A stretch of 33,135 nucleotides of DNA from Myxococcales bacterium (GCA_013297655.1 JAAFHV010000084.1:1-33135); one strand, 5' to 3'; shown: positions 8,325 to 16,687, counted from the first letter of the stretch. Program-made: numbers and translations. Notes: generated by a model not told the origin, from the letters alone.

Positions 8325-9362
8325 TCACGGCAATACGAGAGAACGAAGGACGACGAGCGCCACGAGCGTCGCGCCGACCAGACCGGCCACGACCTGCGAG
8401 CGCGGCGCCGGCACCGGAGCTTCGAGGAGATCGTCGACACGAGCGCCGAGCGAGCCGTGACACGCGCCGAGGGCGAGCGCAGGCGGGCGCCCGCTCGCGT
8501 GGACGTGCTCCCTCACACGGACGAGGGCCGACGCGAGCGCATAGGGACACGCTCCGTCGGCGACCGCTCGCTCGTCGGCGGCGGCTTCGAGCGCATCACG
8601 GAGACGCGCCTCGGCGCGACGGACGAACGGGACGAACACGAACGCGGCGCACACGAGGCCGACGAGCGACGCTACGAAGATGTGCCCTTCGCGGACGTGC
8701 GCCACTTCGTGAGCGAGGGCGGCGTTGCGCTCCTCTTCCGTGAGCGCCTCCCAGGTCGACCTCGGAAACACCACGTGAGGCGAAAAGAAGCCTCCCGTGA
8801 ACGGCGTGCCCTCCACCGCGGCAGACACGACGAGCTTCACCGTGCGACCTCCGGCCGGCACGAACGTGACCGACGTGGCTCCCGCCTCTGCTTCCGCGAC
8901 GAGGAGCTGCGACGCGCGAACGGCGCGCGCGTGACACACGAGCGCGACGAGAGCGGCTACGGCCAGACAGCCGACGAGCACCGCCGGCGCGTGGGGATGC
9001 AGGTGCTTCACGAGCGCCGTCGCGACGACGCCCGATACCCCACGAGCGTCCGCCGTACCGCGCGCGACGTGGGTGACGACGACACGAACGATGACCCCGA
9101 GCGGCGTCATCCCGAGACCGACCTGGAACGAGCCGGGGTGTTCGCTCGCGGTCGCGAGGGCCTGGCCGCGGACCTCGGCCGGGAGACCGCGGACGGCAGA
9201 CCACACGAGGGCCACGAGCGGAAGCGCGGCGAGCAGCACGCCCACACGCGCGCCGACGATGCGACGCGAAGCAAACGGGCGCACCACCGCGACGACGACG
9301 AGCGCGAACACGAAGGCACCGATGCCACCGACGAGGTGCTCGAGCGCGTCGCCGACGTTCAT
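8325..9362 (-). CDS. M56 family (BlaR1/MecR1-like) membrane metallopeptidase without penicillin-binding sensor
   Basis: This 345-residue protein has hydrophobic segments near 10-27, 36-56, 85-98 and 126-143 and a final one at the C-terminus (about 327-345). The cytoplasmic zinc-protease motif HEVAH lies at 218-222, followed by a helix with HIFVASLVGLVC. In staphylococcal BlaR1 this protease inactivates BlaI once the external penicillin-binding domain senses a beta-lactam. Here the chain ends right after the last membrane helix, so that sensor is missing and the signal is unknown. The start overlaps the blaI stop by 4 bases (ATGA), showing translational coupling. The downstream lipoprotein carries the same operator and is probably a regulon member. 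Confidence 0.85.
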   Translation of the reverse strand: MNVGDALEHLVGGIGAFVFALVVVAVVRPFASRRIVGARVGVLLAALPLVALVWSAVRGLPAEVRGQALATASEHPGSFQVGLGMTPLGVIVRVVVTHVARGTADARGVSGVVATALVKHLHPHAPAVLVGCLAVAALVALVCHARAVRASQLLVAEAEAGATSVTFVPAGGRTVKLVVSAAVEGTPFTGGFFSPHVVFPRSTWEALTEEERNAALAHEVAHVREGHIFVASLVGLVCAAFVFVPFVRRAEARLRDALEAAADERAVADGACPYALASALVRVREHVHASGRPPALALGACHGSLGARVDDLLEAPVPAPRSQVVAGLVGATLVALVVLRSLVLP

Positions 9363-9763
9363 CGGGAGTCTTTCTTTTGGCGCAGTCGTTCGTCGATCTT
9401 GCCGCGGAGGGCGCGAAGGTCGTCGGCGGAGAGCGCCTCGTCGTCCAAAAGAGCGAGGAGCGGGCCGCGCGCGTCGTTGGGAAAGAGTGCCCGCTTCAAG
9501 CTGGCGACGAGCCCACGCGAGACGCCGGGCGCCTGCATTCCTGCTCGGTAAAGGTAGCGCCGCCCTTCCCGTTCGCGCGCGACGAGGCCCTTCTCGTGGA
9601 GACGCACGAGCACCGTCATCACCGTGGTGTACGCGAGCTCGTGGCCACCGTCTGCGTCCGCGAGGGCGGCTTGCACGTCTTGAACGGAGCGCGCGCTGTC
9701 GGCCTTCAGCAGCCCTAGGACGCGCCCTTCGAGAGGACCGAGGCTTCGTTCGTCCGGCGGCAT
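9359..9763 (-). CDS. blaI: BlaI/MecI/CopY family transcriptional repressor
   Basis: This is a 134-residue winged-helix repressor. The DNA-binding part (about 5-75) has the family sequence GPLEGRVLGLLK, SVQDVQAAL, YTTVMTVLVRLHEKGLV and REGRRYLYRA; the C-terminal half (about 80-130) gives the dimerisation and protease-sensitive helices. Such proteins bind TACA/TACTA-type dyads and are cut by a partner M56 peptidase, which here is encoded by the overlapping next gene. An operator lies 11 bases upstream of its start (9774-9793), so it most likely represses itself. The symbol marks the family, not a proven role in beta-lactam resistance; no beta-lactamase is seen in the window. Confidence 0.88.
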   Translation of the reverse strand: MPPDERSLGPLEGRVLGLLKADSARSVQDVQAALADADGGHELAYTTVMTVLVRLHEKGLVAREREGRRYLYRAGMQAPGVSRGLVASLKRALFPNDARGPLLALLDDEALSADDLRALRGKIDERLRQKKDSR

Positions 9764-9773
9764 GAGCAGAGAG

Positions 9774-9793
9774 TTACTACTACACGAGTAGTT
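9774..9793. promoter_or_regulatory. BlaI-type operator before blaI-M56 operon
   Basis: TTACTA-N7-AGTAGTT; a perfect inner dyad ACTACT-N5-AGTAGT spans 9776-9792. It matches the site at 8269-8288. It lies between the blaI start (9763) and the stop of the OmpA-domain gene (9804), so the operon promoter must be close to or inside the 3' end of that gene. Confidence 0.7.
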
Positions 9794-9803
9794 GTCAAGA
9801 CGC

Positions 9804-10934
9804 TCAGAGGCCTACCTTCGTGATGTGTATCTCGACGCGGCGGTTTTCGGGTGCGGCCCCCGCGACGGGGACTCGGCGTTCGTGCGCTCCGTGCGCGGCG
9901 ACGCGAACGCGTGTCTCCGCGACTCCGTGAGAGACGAGCACGTCACGGGCAGACTTGGCGCGCGCGGCGGAGAGGGCCAGGTTGCGAGCGTCGTCTCCCA
10001 CCGCGTCGGCGTGCCCCTCCACGAGCACCTCCGCGATCGTGGGTGTGTCGACCAAGAGCTTCGCGATCCTCTCGAGCACCTCACGCGCCTTCGGATCCAG
10101 CTTCGCGCTCCCGGTCGCGAAGAACACGAGCTCGTCGGTCGAGATGCGATCGCGCGTGACGACGATGCCAGCGCCCGCTTCGGGACATCCGCGGCGCGTG
10201 CCGGGCAGATCGGGGCATTCGTCGTGCGCGTCGTCGGTGCCGTCGTGGTCACGATCGGGCGGCGCGACCGGCACGGCCGACGCCGAGACCGACGGCACGT
10301 CTGGGGGCTTCGGAGGCGGCTCGCGACGACGGAGCGCACAAAGGCCGAGCCCGAGCGAGACGCTCACCACGAGCGCGGCGAGAGCGACGATCCTCGTGGA
10401 CGCGCGCTCGAGAAGCGCACTTTGGCCGGTCCGCGCGATCGTCGTCGCGGAGCCGGGCGCGGCGGATTCGTCCTTCTTCGACGCGATCTTCGCGAAGCGC
10501 GCGGTGGTGTGCACCGCGAGGCTCTTTGCGCCTTCCTTCCTTCGTGTCGCGCCCCAATTGGCGACCCGAATGGCATGTTCGTTCGGATCGTAAAACCACG
10601 AATCGGGCTCGTCCTTCGGTGGCATCGCGAACGCGGCTCGGAAGCGCGCGAACGCGGAGCCGGGCGTCGCGAGCTCGGTCTCGAGGAGGCGCAGGCGCCG
10701 TTCGAGCTCCGCCTCCGCCGCGCGCACCTCGACGGGATGACGCGTGCGGGCCTCCTCGAGCGTCATGTAGTCGGCGGCATGCCAGGTGACCATCGTAGGC
10801 ATCGCGCGCGGACCTTCCACGTCCGGCACGAGGAGACGGCCGCCCAAGAGATGCGCTTGGTTGAGATCGCCCGCGAGCTGCCAAATGACGACTCCGTCGA
10901 CCAGATTCGGGAGCCACGTGACCTCGGAGCTCAT
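9804..10934 (-). CDS. single-pass inner-membrane protein with C-terminal OmpA peptidoglycan-binding domain
   Basis: This is a 376-residue protein. An uncharacterised N-terminal region of about 180 residues has no signal peptide and should be cytoplasmic; a membrane helix lies at about 182-200. A Pro/Ser-rich linker and an acidic, possibly calcium-binding segment (DRDHDGTDDAHDECPD, 227-242) follow, then an OmpA-like domain (about 255-372) with VEGHADAVGDDARNLALSAAR. That domain binds diaminopimelate in peptidoglycan, so the protein ties an inner-membrane or cytoplasmic function to the wall, as MotB- or TssL-like proteins do. An upstream GTG at 10985 is possible but the ATG at 10934 starts the conserved-looking part. 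It precedes the blaI operon and diverges from the BtpA gene. Confidence 0.8.
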   Translation of the reverse strand: MSSEVTWLPNLVDGVVIWQLAGDLNQAHLLGGRLLVPDVEGPRAMPTMVTWHAADYMTLEEARTRHPVEVRAAEAELERRLRLLETELATPGSAFARFRAAFAMPPKDEPDSWFYDPNEHAIRVANWGATRRKEGAKSLAVHTTARFAKIASKKDESAAPGSATTIARTGQSALLERASTRIVALAALVVSVSLGLGLCALRRREPPPKPPDVPSVSASAVPVAPPDRDHDGTDDAHDECPDLPGTRRGCPEAGAGIVVTRDRISTDELVFFATGSAKLDPKAREVLERIAKLLVDTPTIAEVLVEGHADAVGDDARNLALSAARAKSARDVLVSHGVAETRVRVAAHGAHERRVPVAGAAPENRRVEIHITKVGL

Positions 10935-11059
10935 TGCACGCTGCGTCCCGCACCGAACATCGGAAACGAGCGTACCGCGCGACACCTCCGCGCGGGCGAC
11001 GAACGTGGACCCGCGGATTCTCGCGCCTTTGCCGAACGCCGTGCTTTACCCTGCGGCTC

Positions 11060-11875
11060 GTGACGCACTCCACCTTCGACGACCTCTTCGGTCGCCCCCG
11101 CGCCCTCATCGGAATGATCCACGCCGGCGCGCTGCCGGGCACCGCGCACGCGCGTGATCCCATCGACGCGATCGTCGGCCGCGCCGTCGAGGAGGCGCGG
11201 ATCTATCGCGACGCGGGCTTTACCGCGCTGCTCCTCGAGAACATGCACGATCGGCCGTACCTCGCCGGCCACGTGGGCCCCGAGATCGTGGCCGCGATGA
11301 CGACGATCGCTCGAGAAATCCTGCGTGAAGTGAAGCTCCCGCTCGGCATTCAGGTGCTCGCGGCGGCGAACCAAGAGGCCCTCGCGGTGGCGCTCGCTTC
11401 TGGCGCGACGTTCGTTCGTGTCGAGGGGTTCGCGTTCGCGCACGTGGCCGACGAAGGCATCTTGGAGGCCTGCGCGGGCCCGCTCCTCCGCTACCGGCGC
11501 GCGATCGGGGCCGAGCACGTGAAGGTGTTCGCCGACATCAAGAAGAAGCACTCGTCGCACGCGATCACGGCCGACGTGAGCCTCGCCGAGACCGCGCACG
11601 CGGCAGAGTTCTTCTCGGCCGACGGCGTGGTCGTCACCGGCACCGCGACCGGCTCCCCCGCCCTCCCCGAGGACGTCGAGCGTGTGGCCGGCGCGACCGT
11701 GCTCCCCGTGCTCGTCGGCTCCGGGCTCACCGCGGAGAACTTGGCTCACTATGCGCTCGCGCACGGGTTCGTCGTGGGCTCTTCCGTGAAGCGGAATGGC
11801 CATTGGGCAAATGCCCTCGATCCGGCCGCGTGCGGCGCCGTGGCGCGCGCGTTCGAGGCTTTGCTCCCGAAGTGA
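11060..11875 (+). CDS. BtpA/SgcQ family TIM-barrel protein
   Basis: This 271-residue protein has the family opening IGMIHAGALPGTA (about 17-29), then LLLENMHDRPYL, ADIKKKHSSHA and VVVTGTATGSP, ending in a phosphate-binding pattern VLVGSGLTAENLAHY. BtpA is needed for photosystem I stability in cyanobacteria, while SgcQ sits in a sugar-catabolism cluster of E. coli; in non-photosynthetic bacteria a sugar or nucleoside metabolic role is more likely. GTG at 11060 was chosen because it gives the usual N-terminus, although no clear ribosome site precedes it. The gene overlaps the downstream PfkB-type kinase by 4 bases (GTGA), so both products probably act in one pathway. Confidence 0.82.
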   Translation: MTHSTFDDLFGRPRALIGMIHAGALPGTAHARDPIDAIVGRAVEEARIYRDAGFTALLLENMHDRPYLAGHVGPEIVAAMTTIAREILREVKLPLGIQVLAAANQEALAVALASGATFVRVEGFAFAHVADEGILEACAGPLLRYRRAIGAEHVKVFADIKKKHSSHAITADVSLAETAHAAEFFSADGVVVTGTATGSPALPEDVERVAGATVLPVLVGSGLTAENLAHYALAHGFVVGSSVKRNGHWANALDPAACGAVARAFEALLPK

Positions 11876-12768
11876 GCGCGCTCGATCTCGTTGTCGCCGG
11901 CAACCTCCTCGTCGACGACGTGGTGTCGGACGAAGGAAGCGCGCGGATCGGAGCTCCGGGCGGCGCGCTCCTCCACTGTGCGCTCGCGGCCGCGCTTTGG
12001 AAGGCCAAAGTCGGCCTCGTCAGCGTGGTCGGCACCGACTACCCCACCGCCTCGCTCGCGCTCCTCGCGTCCCGTGGCGTCGACCTCGAGGGCCTTCGCC
12101 ACCTCGGAGCTCCGGGCGCCCGTGTTTGGCTGCTCTACGAAAACGGCATTCGTCGCATGATTCCCCACCTAGGGCGTCCCGACCATGATGCCGTGTCACC
12201 GACTCCGGACGACGTCCCGCAAAAATGGCGCGCCACGAAGGCGCTCCACGTCGCCCCGATGCCGCTCGCACGCCAACGCGCGATCGTCGCCGCGTACGGC
12301 GGGAGCGGACCGCTCGTCTCGGTCGATCCGTGCGATCACCTCACGGCCGACAGCCTCCCCGTCTTCGTCGAAATGAGCAGTCGCGCCGACGTGCTCTTCG
12401 TGAGCGACGATGAGATGACGATTGACGGGAAAGGAGAGGTGCTCTCCCGCCTCGCGCGCGGAGGACGGGGAAAACCGCGCTACGTGCTCCACAAATGCGG
12501 ACGCGAGGGCGGGACCGTATTTCACCCCGACGGGGCGCGAACACCATGGCGCGCCGCAAACGCCACGACGGTCGATCCTACCGGCGCCGGCGACGCCTTC
12601 GCGGCGGCGTTCATGGTCGCCCTCGCGAACGGCGCGAGCCTGGAGCACGCGCTCGCGCGCGGCGCGGTGACGGCCGCCGTCGCGGTCGAGGGCCCGTCGT
12701 CGGACGCGCTCGCGACATCCCATTACGAGACGCTCGCCGCGCGCGAAGTGGCCTATTGCAGGAGCTGA
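11872..12768 (+). CDS. PfkB/ribokinase family carbohydrate or nucleoside kinase
   Basis: This is a 298-residue cytoplasmic kinase that transfers phosphate from ATP to a sugar or nucleoside hydroxyl. The N-terminal glycine-rich segment APGGALLHCALAAALWKAKVG and GLVSVVGTDY fit PfkB signature 1; DPTGAGDAFAAAF near residue 237-249 is signature 2, with the anion hole and catalytic Asp in GAGD. The GTG start at 11872 overlaps the BtpA stop (GTGA). The frame is open further upstream, but that sequence is Arg-rich and lies in the BtpA gene. The substrate cannot be named from sequence. It is convergent with the lipoprotein gene ending at 12811. Confidence 0.88.
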   Translation: MSALDLVVAGNLLVDDVVSDEGSARIGAPGGALLHCALAAALWKAKVGLVSVVGTDYPTASLALLASRGVDLEGLRHLGAPGARVWLLYENGIRRMIPHLGRPDHDAVSPTPDDVPQKWRATKALHVAPMPLARQRAIVAAYGGSGPLVSVDPCDHLTADSLPVFVEMSSRADVLFVSDDEMTIDGKGEVLSRLARGGRGKPRYVLHKCGREGGTVFHPDGARTPWRAANATTVDPTGAGDAFAAAFMVALANGASLEHALARGAVTAAVAVEGPSSDALATSHYETLAAREVAYCRS

Positions 12769-12810
12769 GGATCGTCGCTCCTGGTCGCGTGCTCCTCTGC
12801 AGACCCTCGC

Positions 12811-13770
12811 TCAGATCCCTCCCGCCGGCGCATAGCTCGCGACGGGGAAAAACTCCTGCTCGAGGTCGGTGCCGACCAGCTTGGTGCGGCTGTGCTCGAA
12901 CCACAGCGTCATTTGTCCGTCCGCGCTCTCCGTCGCAGCGAACGGCGCGTACGGACACCCGAAGACGGACGCGACGACGTCGACCTTGGCTCCCGCGCGT
13001 TTCATCGCGAAGCATGGACCAGGGGTGAAACCGTCGTGGCCTTCGATGCGCATCCACACGAACGTGGCGCCAAAGGCAACCGACGTGAAGGAGAGCTTGG
13101 CTTTCGCGAGATCGGGGTCGTGCGCCTTCGCCGCCCGCTCGAGGGCGGCGTTCGCCGGAGCGGTCGTTTTGGCCAGCACGATGGGCAGCGGGGCGCCTTC
13201 CGGGACCGCGAAGAAAGCGTCATCGCAGCCGGCGCCGAGCTTCACGATCACGACCGCGCCGCGCTCGCCTCGCCCGAACATTTTCGCGACGTACTCCGCG
13301 TCGGTCTCGTTCTCGTCGTGCCCGGCGGTGGGATCGTCGGCGACGATGCGGCTCATCACCGCGACATCTTCGCGGGTGGCGAGGCAGCTCTTTCCGCTCG
13401 GCGTTCCGACGGTGTACCGCTCTTCGATTTTGGCGCGTGCCTTGGCATCGAGCTTATCGGGAGGTATCGAGCGAACGATGGAGAGGATCGGCTGCCGCTC
13501 GAGGACGGTGGAGCGGCCGGTCACCATCGGCGCTTCGTCTGCGATCAGGATGGCGGCGCGCCCCTTCCCGTACATGGCGACGAGGAGGGACTCGGCAGGG
13601 CCACGGACCGGCGGCGGCGTGGGCACGACAGTCACCGGAGGCGAAGTCCCGGTTCGCGCGATCGTGACCGGGACCGCGGGCGGCGCTTCGTGGCGAGGCC
13701 CCGCGCACCCCATCAGGAGCGACACCACGACGACCCCGACGCTCCGGAAGTACCTGAAAATCTCGTTCAC
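12811..13770 (-). CDS. hypothetical lipoprotein
   Basis: This is a 319-residue protein with a lipoprotein signal (about 6-21, lipobox LMGC, Cys22) and a Pro/Val/Thr-rich linker to about residue 60. The remaining part is mixed alpha/beta with five cysteines, including SGKSCLA and GAGCDDAFF, and ends with TLWFEHSRTKLVGTDLEQEFFPVASY. No family was recognised. The start is GTG; GGAG 7 bases upstream supports it. It diverges from the AgmX-like lipoprotein at 13899, with about 130 bases between them for both promoters. Confidence 0.65.
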   Translation of the reverse strand: MNEIFRYFRSVGVVVVSLLMGCAGPRHEAPPAVPVTIARTGTSPPVTVVPTPPPVRGPAESLLVAMYGKGRAAILIADEAPMVTGRSTVLERQPILSIVRSIPPDKLDAKARAKIEERYTVGTPSGKSCLATREDVAVMSRIVADDPTAGHDENETDAEYVAKMFGRGERGAVVIVKLGAGCDDAFFAVPEGAPLPIVLAKTTAPANAALERAAKAHDPDLAKAKLSFTSVAFGATFVWMRIEGHDGFTPGPCFAMKRAGAKVDVVASVFGCPYAPFAATESADGQMTLWFEHSRTKLVGTDLEQEFFPVASYAPAGGI

Positions 13771-13898
13771 GATCGTTCTCCGGTCGGGTTCGGCGTCGCC
13801 GAGGGCGGGCCAACGTTCTCCATCATCGCACGGCTCGCGCGGGCCGGCGCACGCCGAGAATTCGAGGTTTCGCCAACGAGCACATTAGGCTCGCGCCC

Positions 13899-14471
13899 GT
13901 GAAGCTCCACCTCGTGCTCCTCGTCCCGTTCGCGATCGCATGCAACGAGCCTTCGCCAGGGCCCAAACCCACGGAGCCGAGCGCGGCGCTCGTTCCCTCC
14001 GCGACCATCGCCCAGGTGCCTTCGGCGATCGCGTCGTCTGCGCCGTCTGCGCCGTCCGCGCCGGCGGCCGCGCCTGTCGTCTCCGCGTCTGCGCCCACCG
14101 TCGCACCGGTCGCGGCCTCTGCCCCGCCTCCCGAGGTGCCGGTCGACGTCGCGAACATCGGTCTCCACATCGGCGGCGGACCGAACGACGACGTGACAAA
14201 AGCGCCAATCGTCAAGTCGATCGAGCCGCATTTTCCTGCGTTTCGTGTGTGCTTTGCCAAGGCAGACGACCCGAAGAAGAAGGGCGACTTCGGGGTCGAT
14301 CTCGCGATCGAGCGCGACGGTGGGAAAGCGAAGGTCACCAAGCCTCGAACGGCGATCGGGGGCGACGCATTCCGCTCCTGCGTGATGAGCGTGTTCGAGG
14401 GCGTGGACTTCCAGAAGCCACGCGGCGGCAAGACGATCGCGAGCTACTCGCTCCGCTTCTCGCCTCGCTGA
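13899..14471 (+). CDS. lipoprotein with AgmX/TonB-like C-terminal domain
   Basis: This is a 190-residue protein with a short lipoprotein signal (Cys15 in AIAC). A Ser/Ala/Pro-rich linker (about 20-85) could span the periplasm. The C-terminal part (about 98-187) has GDFGVDLAIERDGG, a conserved Cys in FRSCVMSVFEGVDFQKP and a closing strand TIASYSLRF. This layout matches the myxobacterial AgmX/PglI type of TonB-like domain, which in Myxococcus is linked to gliding motility and the cell envelope. The gene starts with GTG at 13899. It is convergent with the LpoA-like gene; the two stops are about 30 bases apart. The lipoprotein at 28232 looks like a relative. Confidence 0.7.
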   Translation: MKLHLVLLVPFAIACNEPSPGPKPTEPSAALVPSATIAQVPSAIASSAPSAPSAPAAAPVVSASAPTVAPVAASAPPPEVPVDVANIGLHIGGGPNDDVTKAPIVKSIEPHFPAFRVCFAKADDPKKKGDFGVDLAIERDGGKAKVTKPRTAIGGDAFRSCVMSVFEGVDFQKPRGGKTIASYSLRFSPR

Positions 14472-14482
14472 TCGCGTTCATC

Positions 14483-14500
14483 GCGTCCGCGTCCGCGTCC
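14483..14500. repeat. short tandem repeat (GCGTCC)3
   Basis: Three perfect copies of GCGTCC lie in the gap between two convergent genes. They might allow slippage, but nothing else suggests a function. Confidence 0.5.
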
Positions 14501-14503
14501 GCG

Positions 14504-16402
14504 CTATTTCATCTCCACGACGTGGAGCGTGCGCGCGAGCACGTGACTGCCCTCGAACCCGGGCGCCTCCGTCGACCACAAGGGCGCCCTCGCCCGCGCG
14601 AGGGACCCGGCGACGATCGCGTGGCGCTGGATGACGGCCTCCGGGTTCGCGGTGGTGTTGGCGGGGAGCGCGCTCACCGCTTGGCGCGCGAGGATTCCAG
14701 CGTCCCTCCCGAGCGCGGACCACCACTTCGGCGTCTGACCGAACTCTTTGTAGAATGCAGTCACCTCGGGATCGCCTATTTCCTCCGGCTTCGGGGCGAT
14801 GATCGGCAGTACCCCCGCCCCCGCCGCGAAGAAGCGCGTGTGGGCGTACGAGTCGGGGAGCTCCGCGTCGAGGGTCGCGGCGACGAGCGGGCGCGAACCG
14901 AACGCCTTCTTTTGCCCTAGGATCTTGATCTCGGCGAGGGTGTCGGCGAGGCAATCGCGAGGGCCGGCGACCACGAACGTGCTGACCCCCTGCTTCGCCC
15001 ACGCGTCGAGGGGAAACCGTGGAAGCCCCGGGCGCGGCGGCGCGACGTCGCACCCCACCGTCTCGCGCGCTTTCTGGAGACCACCTTGCGAGAGCGCGCC
15101 ATCGAGGGCCGTACGCGCGGTATTTTCGGACGACGTGAGGATCTGAGCCGCCTTGCCGCCGGCCGCCGCCAGCGCGCGCGCGAGGACCGTGACCTGCGCA
15201 TCGCGTGACTCTCCGAGCACGTATCCCGCGCGGTTCGGGAGTGCCTCTTTCTCCGGCGGATGAAGGAGCAAAAGGGGCATTCCGTGCGACTCTGCCCACT
15301 TGAGCGCGCGGTCCGCGGAGGTGCCGTCGAGACCCGCGATCACGACCGCCGCGCCCTCGCCGAAGAGCTCTTCCATCGCGAGATCGGAGCCCTCGGTGTC
15401 TTTGCCGCCCGCGTCGTTTCGCACCACCAAACGAACCGCGTCTTTGCGCTCGCCGGCGGGCTTCGGGAGCTCGAGGGCCCACGACACACCACGAAGCACG
15501 GAGGCGGCGGCGTCGCGGAGCTCGGGATCGCGAATGGGCAATAGCAGCCCCACGGTGCGCCCCTGCACCTCGCGCAGACCACGCCGGCTCGCGGCGAGCT
15601 CGAGAATGGCGGGGCCCACGTCGCCGAACGCGTCGGCGCCTCCGGGGGTCACGTCGAGCAGCCACCGCGCGAGCTGCGCGTCCTCGTTTTGTGTCGCGAC
15701 GTGCGCGAGCCTCGTCGCGACGAGGCGCTGGATGTCCGGTCCGTAGCCCGAGCCCGTCTGCGAGCGCATCGCGCGGTAGGTGCCCTCGATGACCGCCGGC
15801 GACATGGCCTCGAGCGCCTGCGCGATCTTCGCGCGGCTCGTCTCGCGCTTGTCCTCCGAGATGCCTCGCAGCCACGCATCCATGTACGCGATCGACTCGT
15901 AGTCGTTGCCCGCGCCGAGCGACGCGAGCGTCACTTCTTCCAGGAAAATACCGCGCGTCGTCTCGTCGACCGCTTTGCCCGCGAGCGGCTGAAGCAGCGC
16001 GAGCGCGCCCGCGTTGTCGCCGCGGTGGCGGAGCGACTTGGCCCGCGCGATGGAGAACATGTCGATCTCCGGCCCCGGGCGTAACAGCCTCGGCGTGGCC
16101 TCGAGGATCGCGAGGGTCGCGTCGGCGCGATAATAGTCGCCGAGCTGCATCATCGTGAACGCCAGGTAAAGCCGCGTCATCGCCGCGCTGCCGTCGGTCG
16201 GAAAGCGACGAACGTGGTACTCGATCGCGGCCCGTTGTTTCGCGGGCTCGAGGTCGCGGCGCTCCCATGCGTCACGGAGCTCCTCGAAGCTCTGGGTCGC
16301 GTCGGTGGTCCGCGAGGTGACGAACACGGGCGTCGGCCCGCGCCCGGAAGCGCCGCAAGCCGACAAAAAAAGCACCCCGAGCAGCGCCCGAGCCACCCCC
16401 AT
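14504..16402 (-). CDS. LpoA-like lipoprotein: helical-repeat N-terminus plus periplasmic-binding-protein fold
   Basis: This lipoprotein has about 632 residues and a signal segment ending in LFLSAC (Cys16). The N-terminal half (about 30-260) is helical and TPR-like, with repeated A/L/Y/R patterns around MTRLYLAFTMMQLGDYYRA. The C-terminal half (about 270-620) resembles the leucine/branched-chain amino-acid-binding fold: VGLLLPIRDPELRDAAASVL, VVIAGLDGTSADRALKWAE and LPIIAPKPEEIGDPEVTAF. The combination is that of LpoA, the outer-membrane activator of class A penicillin-binding proteins, though an amino-acid-binding role cannot be excluded. The start at 16402 places the signal normally; GTG at 16435 or 16429 is also possible. 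It diverges from the sdh operon. Confidence 0.72.
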   Translation of the reverse strand: MGVARALLGVLFLSACGASGRGPTPVFVTSRTTDATQSFEELRDAWERRDLEPAKQRAAIEYHVRRFPTDGSAAMTRLYLAFTMMQLGDYYRADATLAILEATPRLLRPGPEIDMFSIARAKSLRHRGDNAGALALLQPLAGKAVDETTRGIFLEEVTLASLGAGNDYESIAYMDAWLRGISEDKRETSRAKIAQALEAMSPAVIEGTYRAMRSQTGSGYGPDIQRLVATRLAHVATQNEDAQLARWLLDVTPGGADAFGDVGPAILELAASRRGLREVQGRTVGLLLPIRDPELRDAAASVLRGVSWALELPKPAGERKDAVRLVVRNDAGGKDTEGSDLAMEELFGEGAAVVIAGLDGTSADRALKWAESHGMPLLLLHPPEKEALPNRAGYVLGESRDAQVTVLARALAAAGGKAAQILTSSENTARTALDGALSQGGLQKARETVGCDVAPPRPGLPRFPLDAWAKQGVSTFVVAGPRDCLADTLAEIKILGQKKAFGSRPLVAATLDAELPDSYAHTRFFAAGAGVLPIIAPKPEEIGDPEVTAFYKEFGQTPKWWSALGRDAGILARQAVSALPANTTANPEAVIQRHAIVAGSLARARAPLWSTEAPGFEGSHVLARTLHVVEMK

Positions 16403-16650
16403 CGACCGAAACGAGACGCTCTCTTTCACGCGCACAAGGCGAGGAGCCTACCCCGGATACGCCGAGGCGCCCCCGCGAACCGACCGCGCCGCCCGAACCG
16501 CGCCCGTCTTTCGGCGCCATCGAGCGCGACAGGACCCATCCGCCGCTGTCCCGCGTCCGGTCGAGGCGAGGCGCTTCGTCAAATCTCTGCGTGCAGGGTC
16601 GAGCCTCGCAAATAATGCGGGTTTTCCCGGGGTTTTTGATGACCCGAACC

Positions 16651-16679
16651 TTGACCTTTGAGGCCCGTTCTTCTACATG
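16651..16679 (+). promoter_or_regulatory. candidate promoter of the sdhCAB operon
   Basis: TTGACC at 16651-16656 and TACATG at 16674-16679 are separated by 17 bases. Transcription would begin near 16686, only a few bases before the GTG at 16688, so the first gene could be almost leaderless. The -10 match is modest. Confidence 0.3.
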
Positions 16680-16687
16680 CGAGACCC

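Noticed and set aside
7860-9551. 563-codon plus-strand open frame
   Set aside because: Antisense to the M56 and BlaI genes, very rich in Arg, Glu and His, with no ribosome site.
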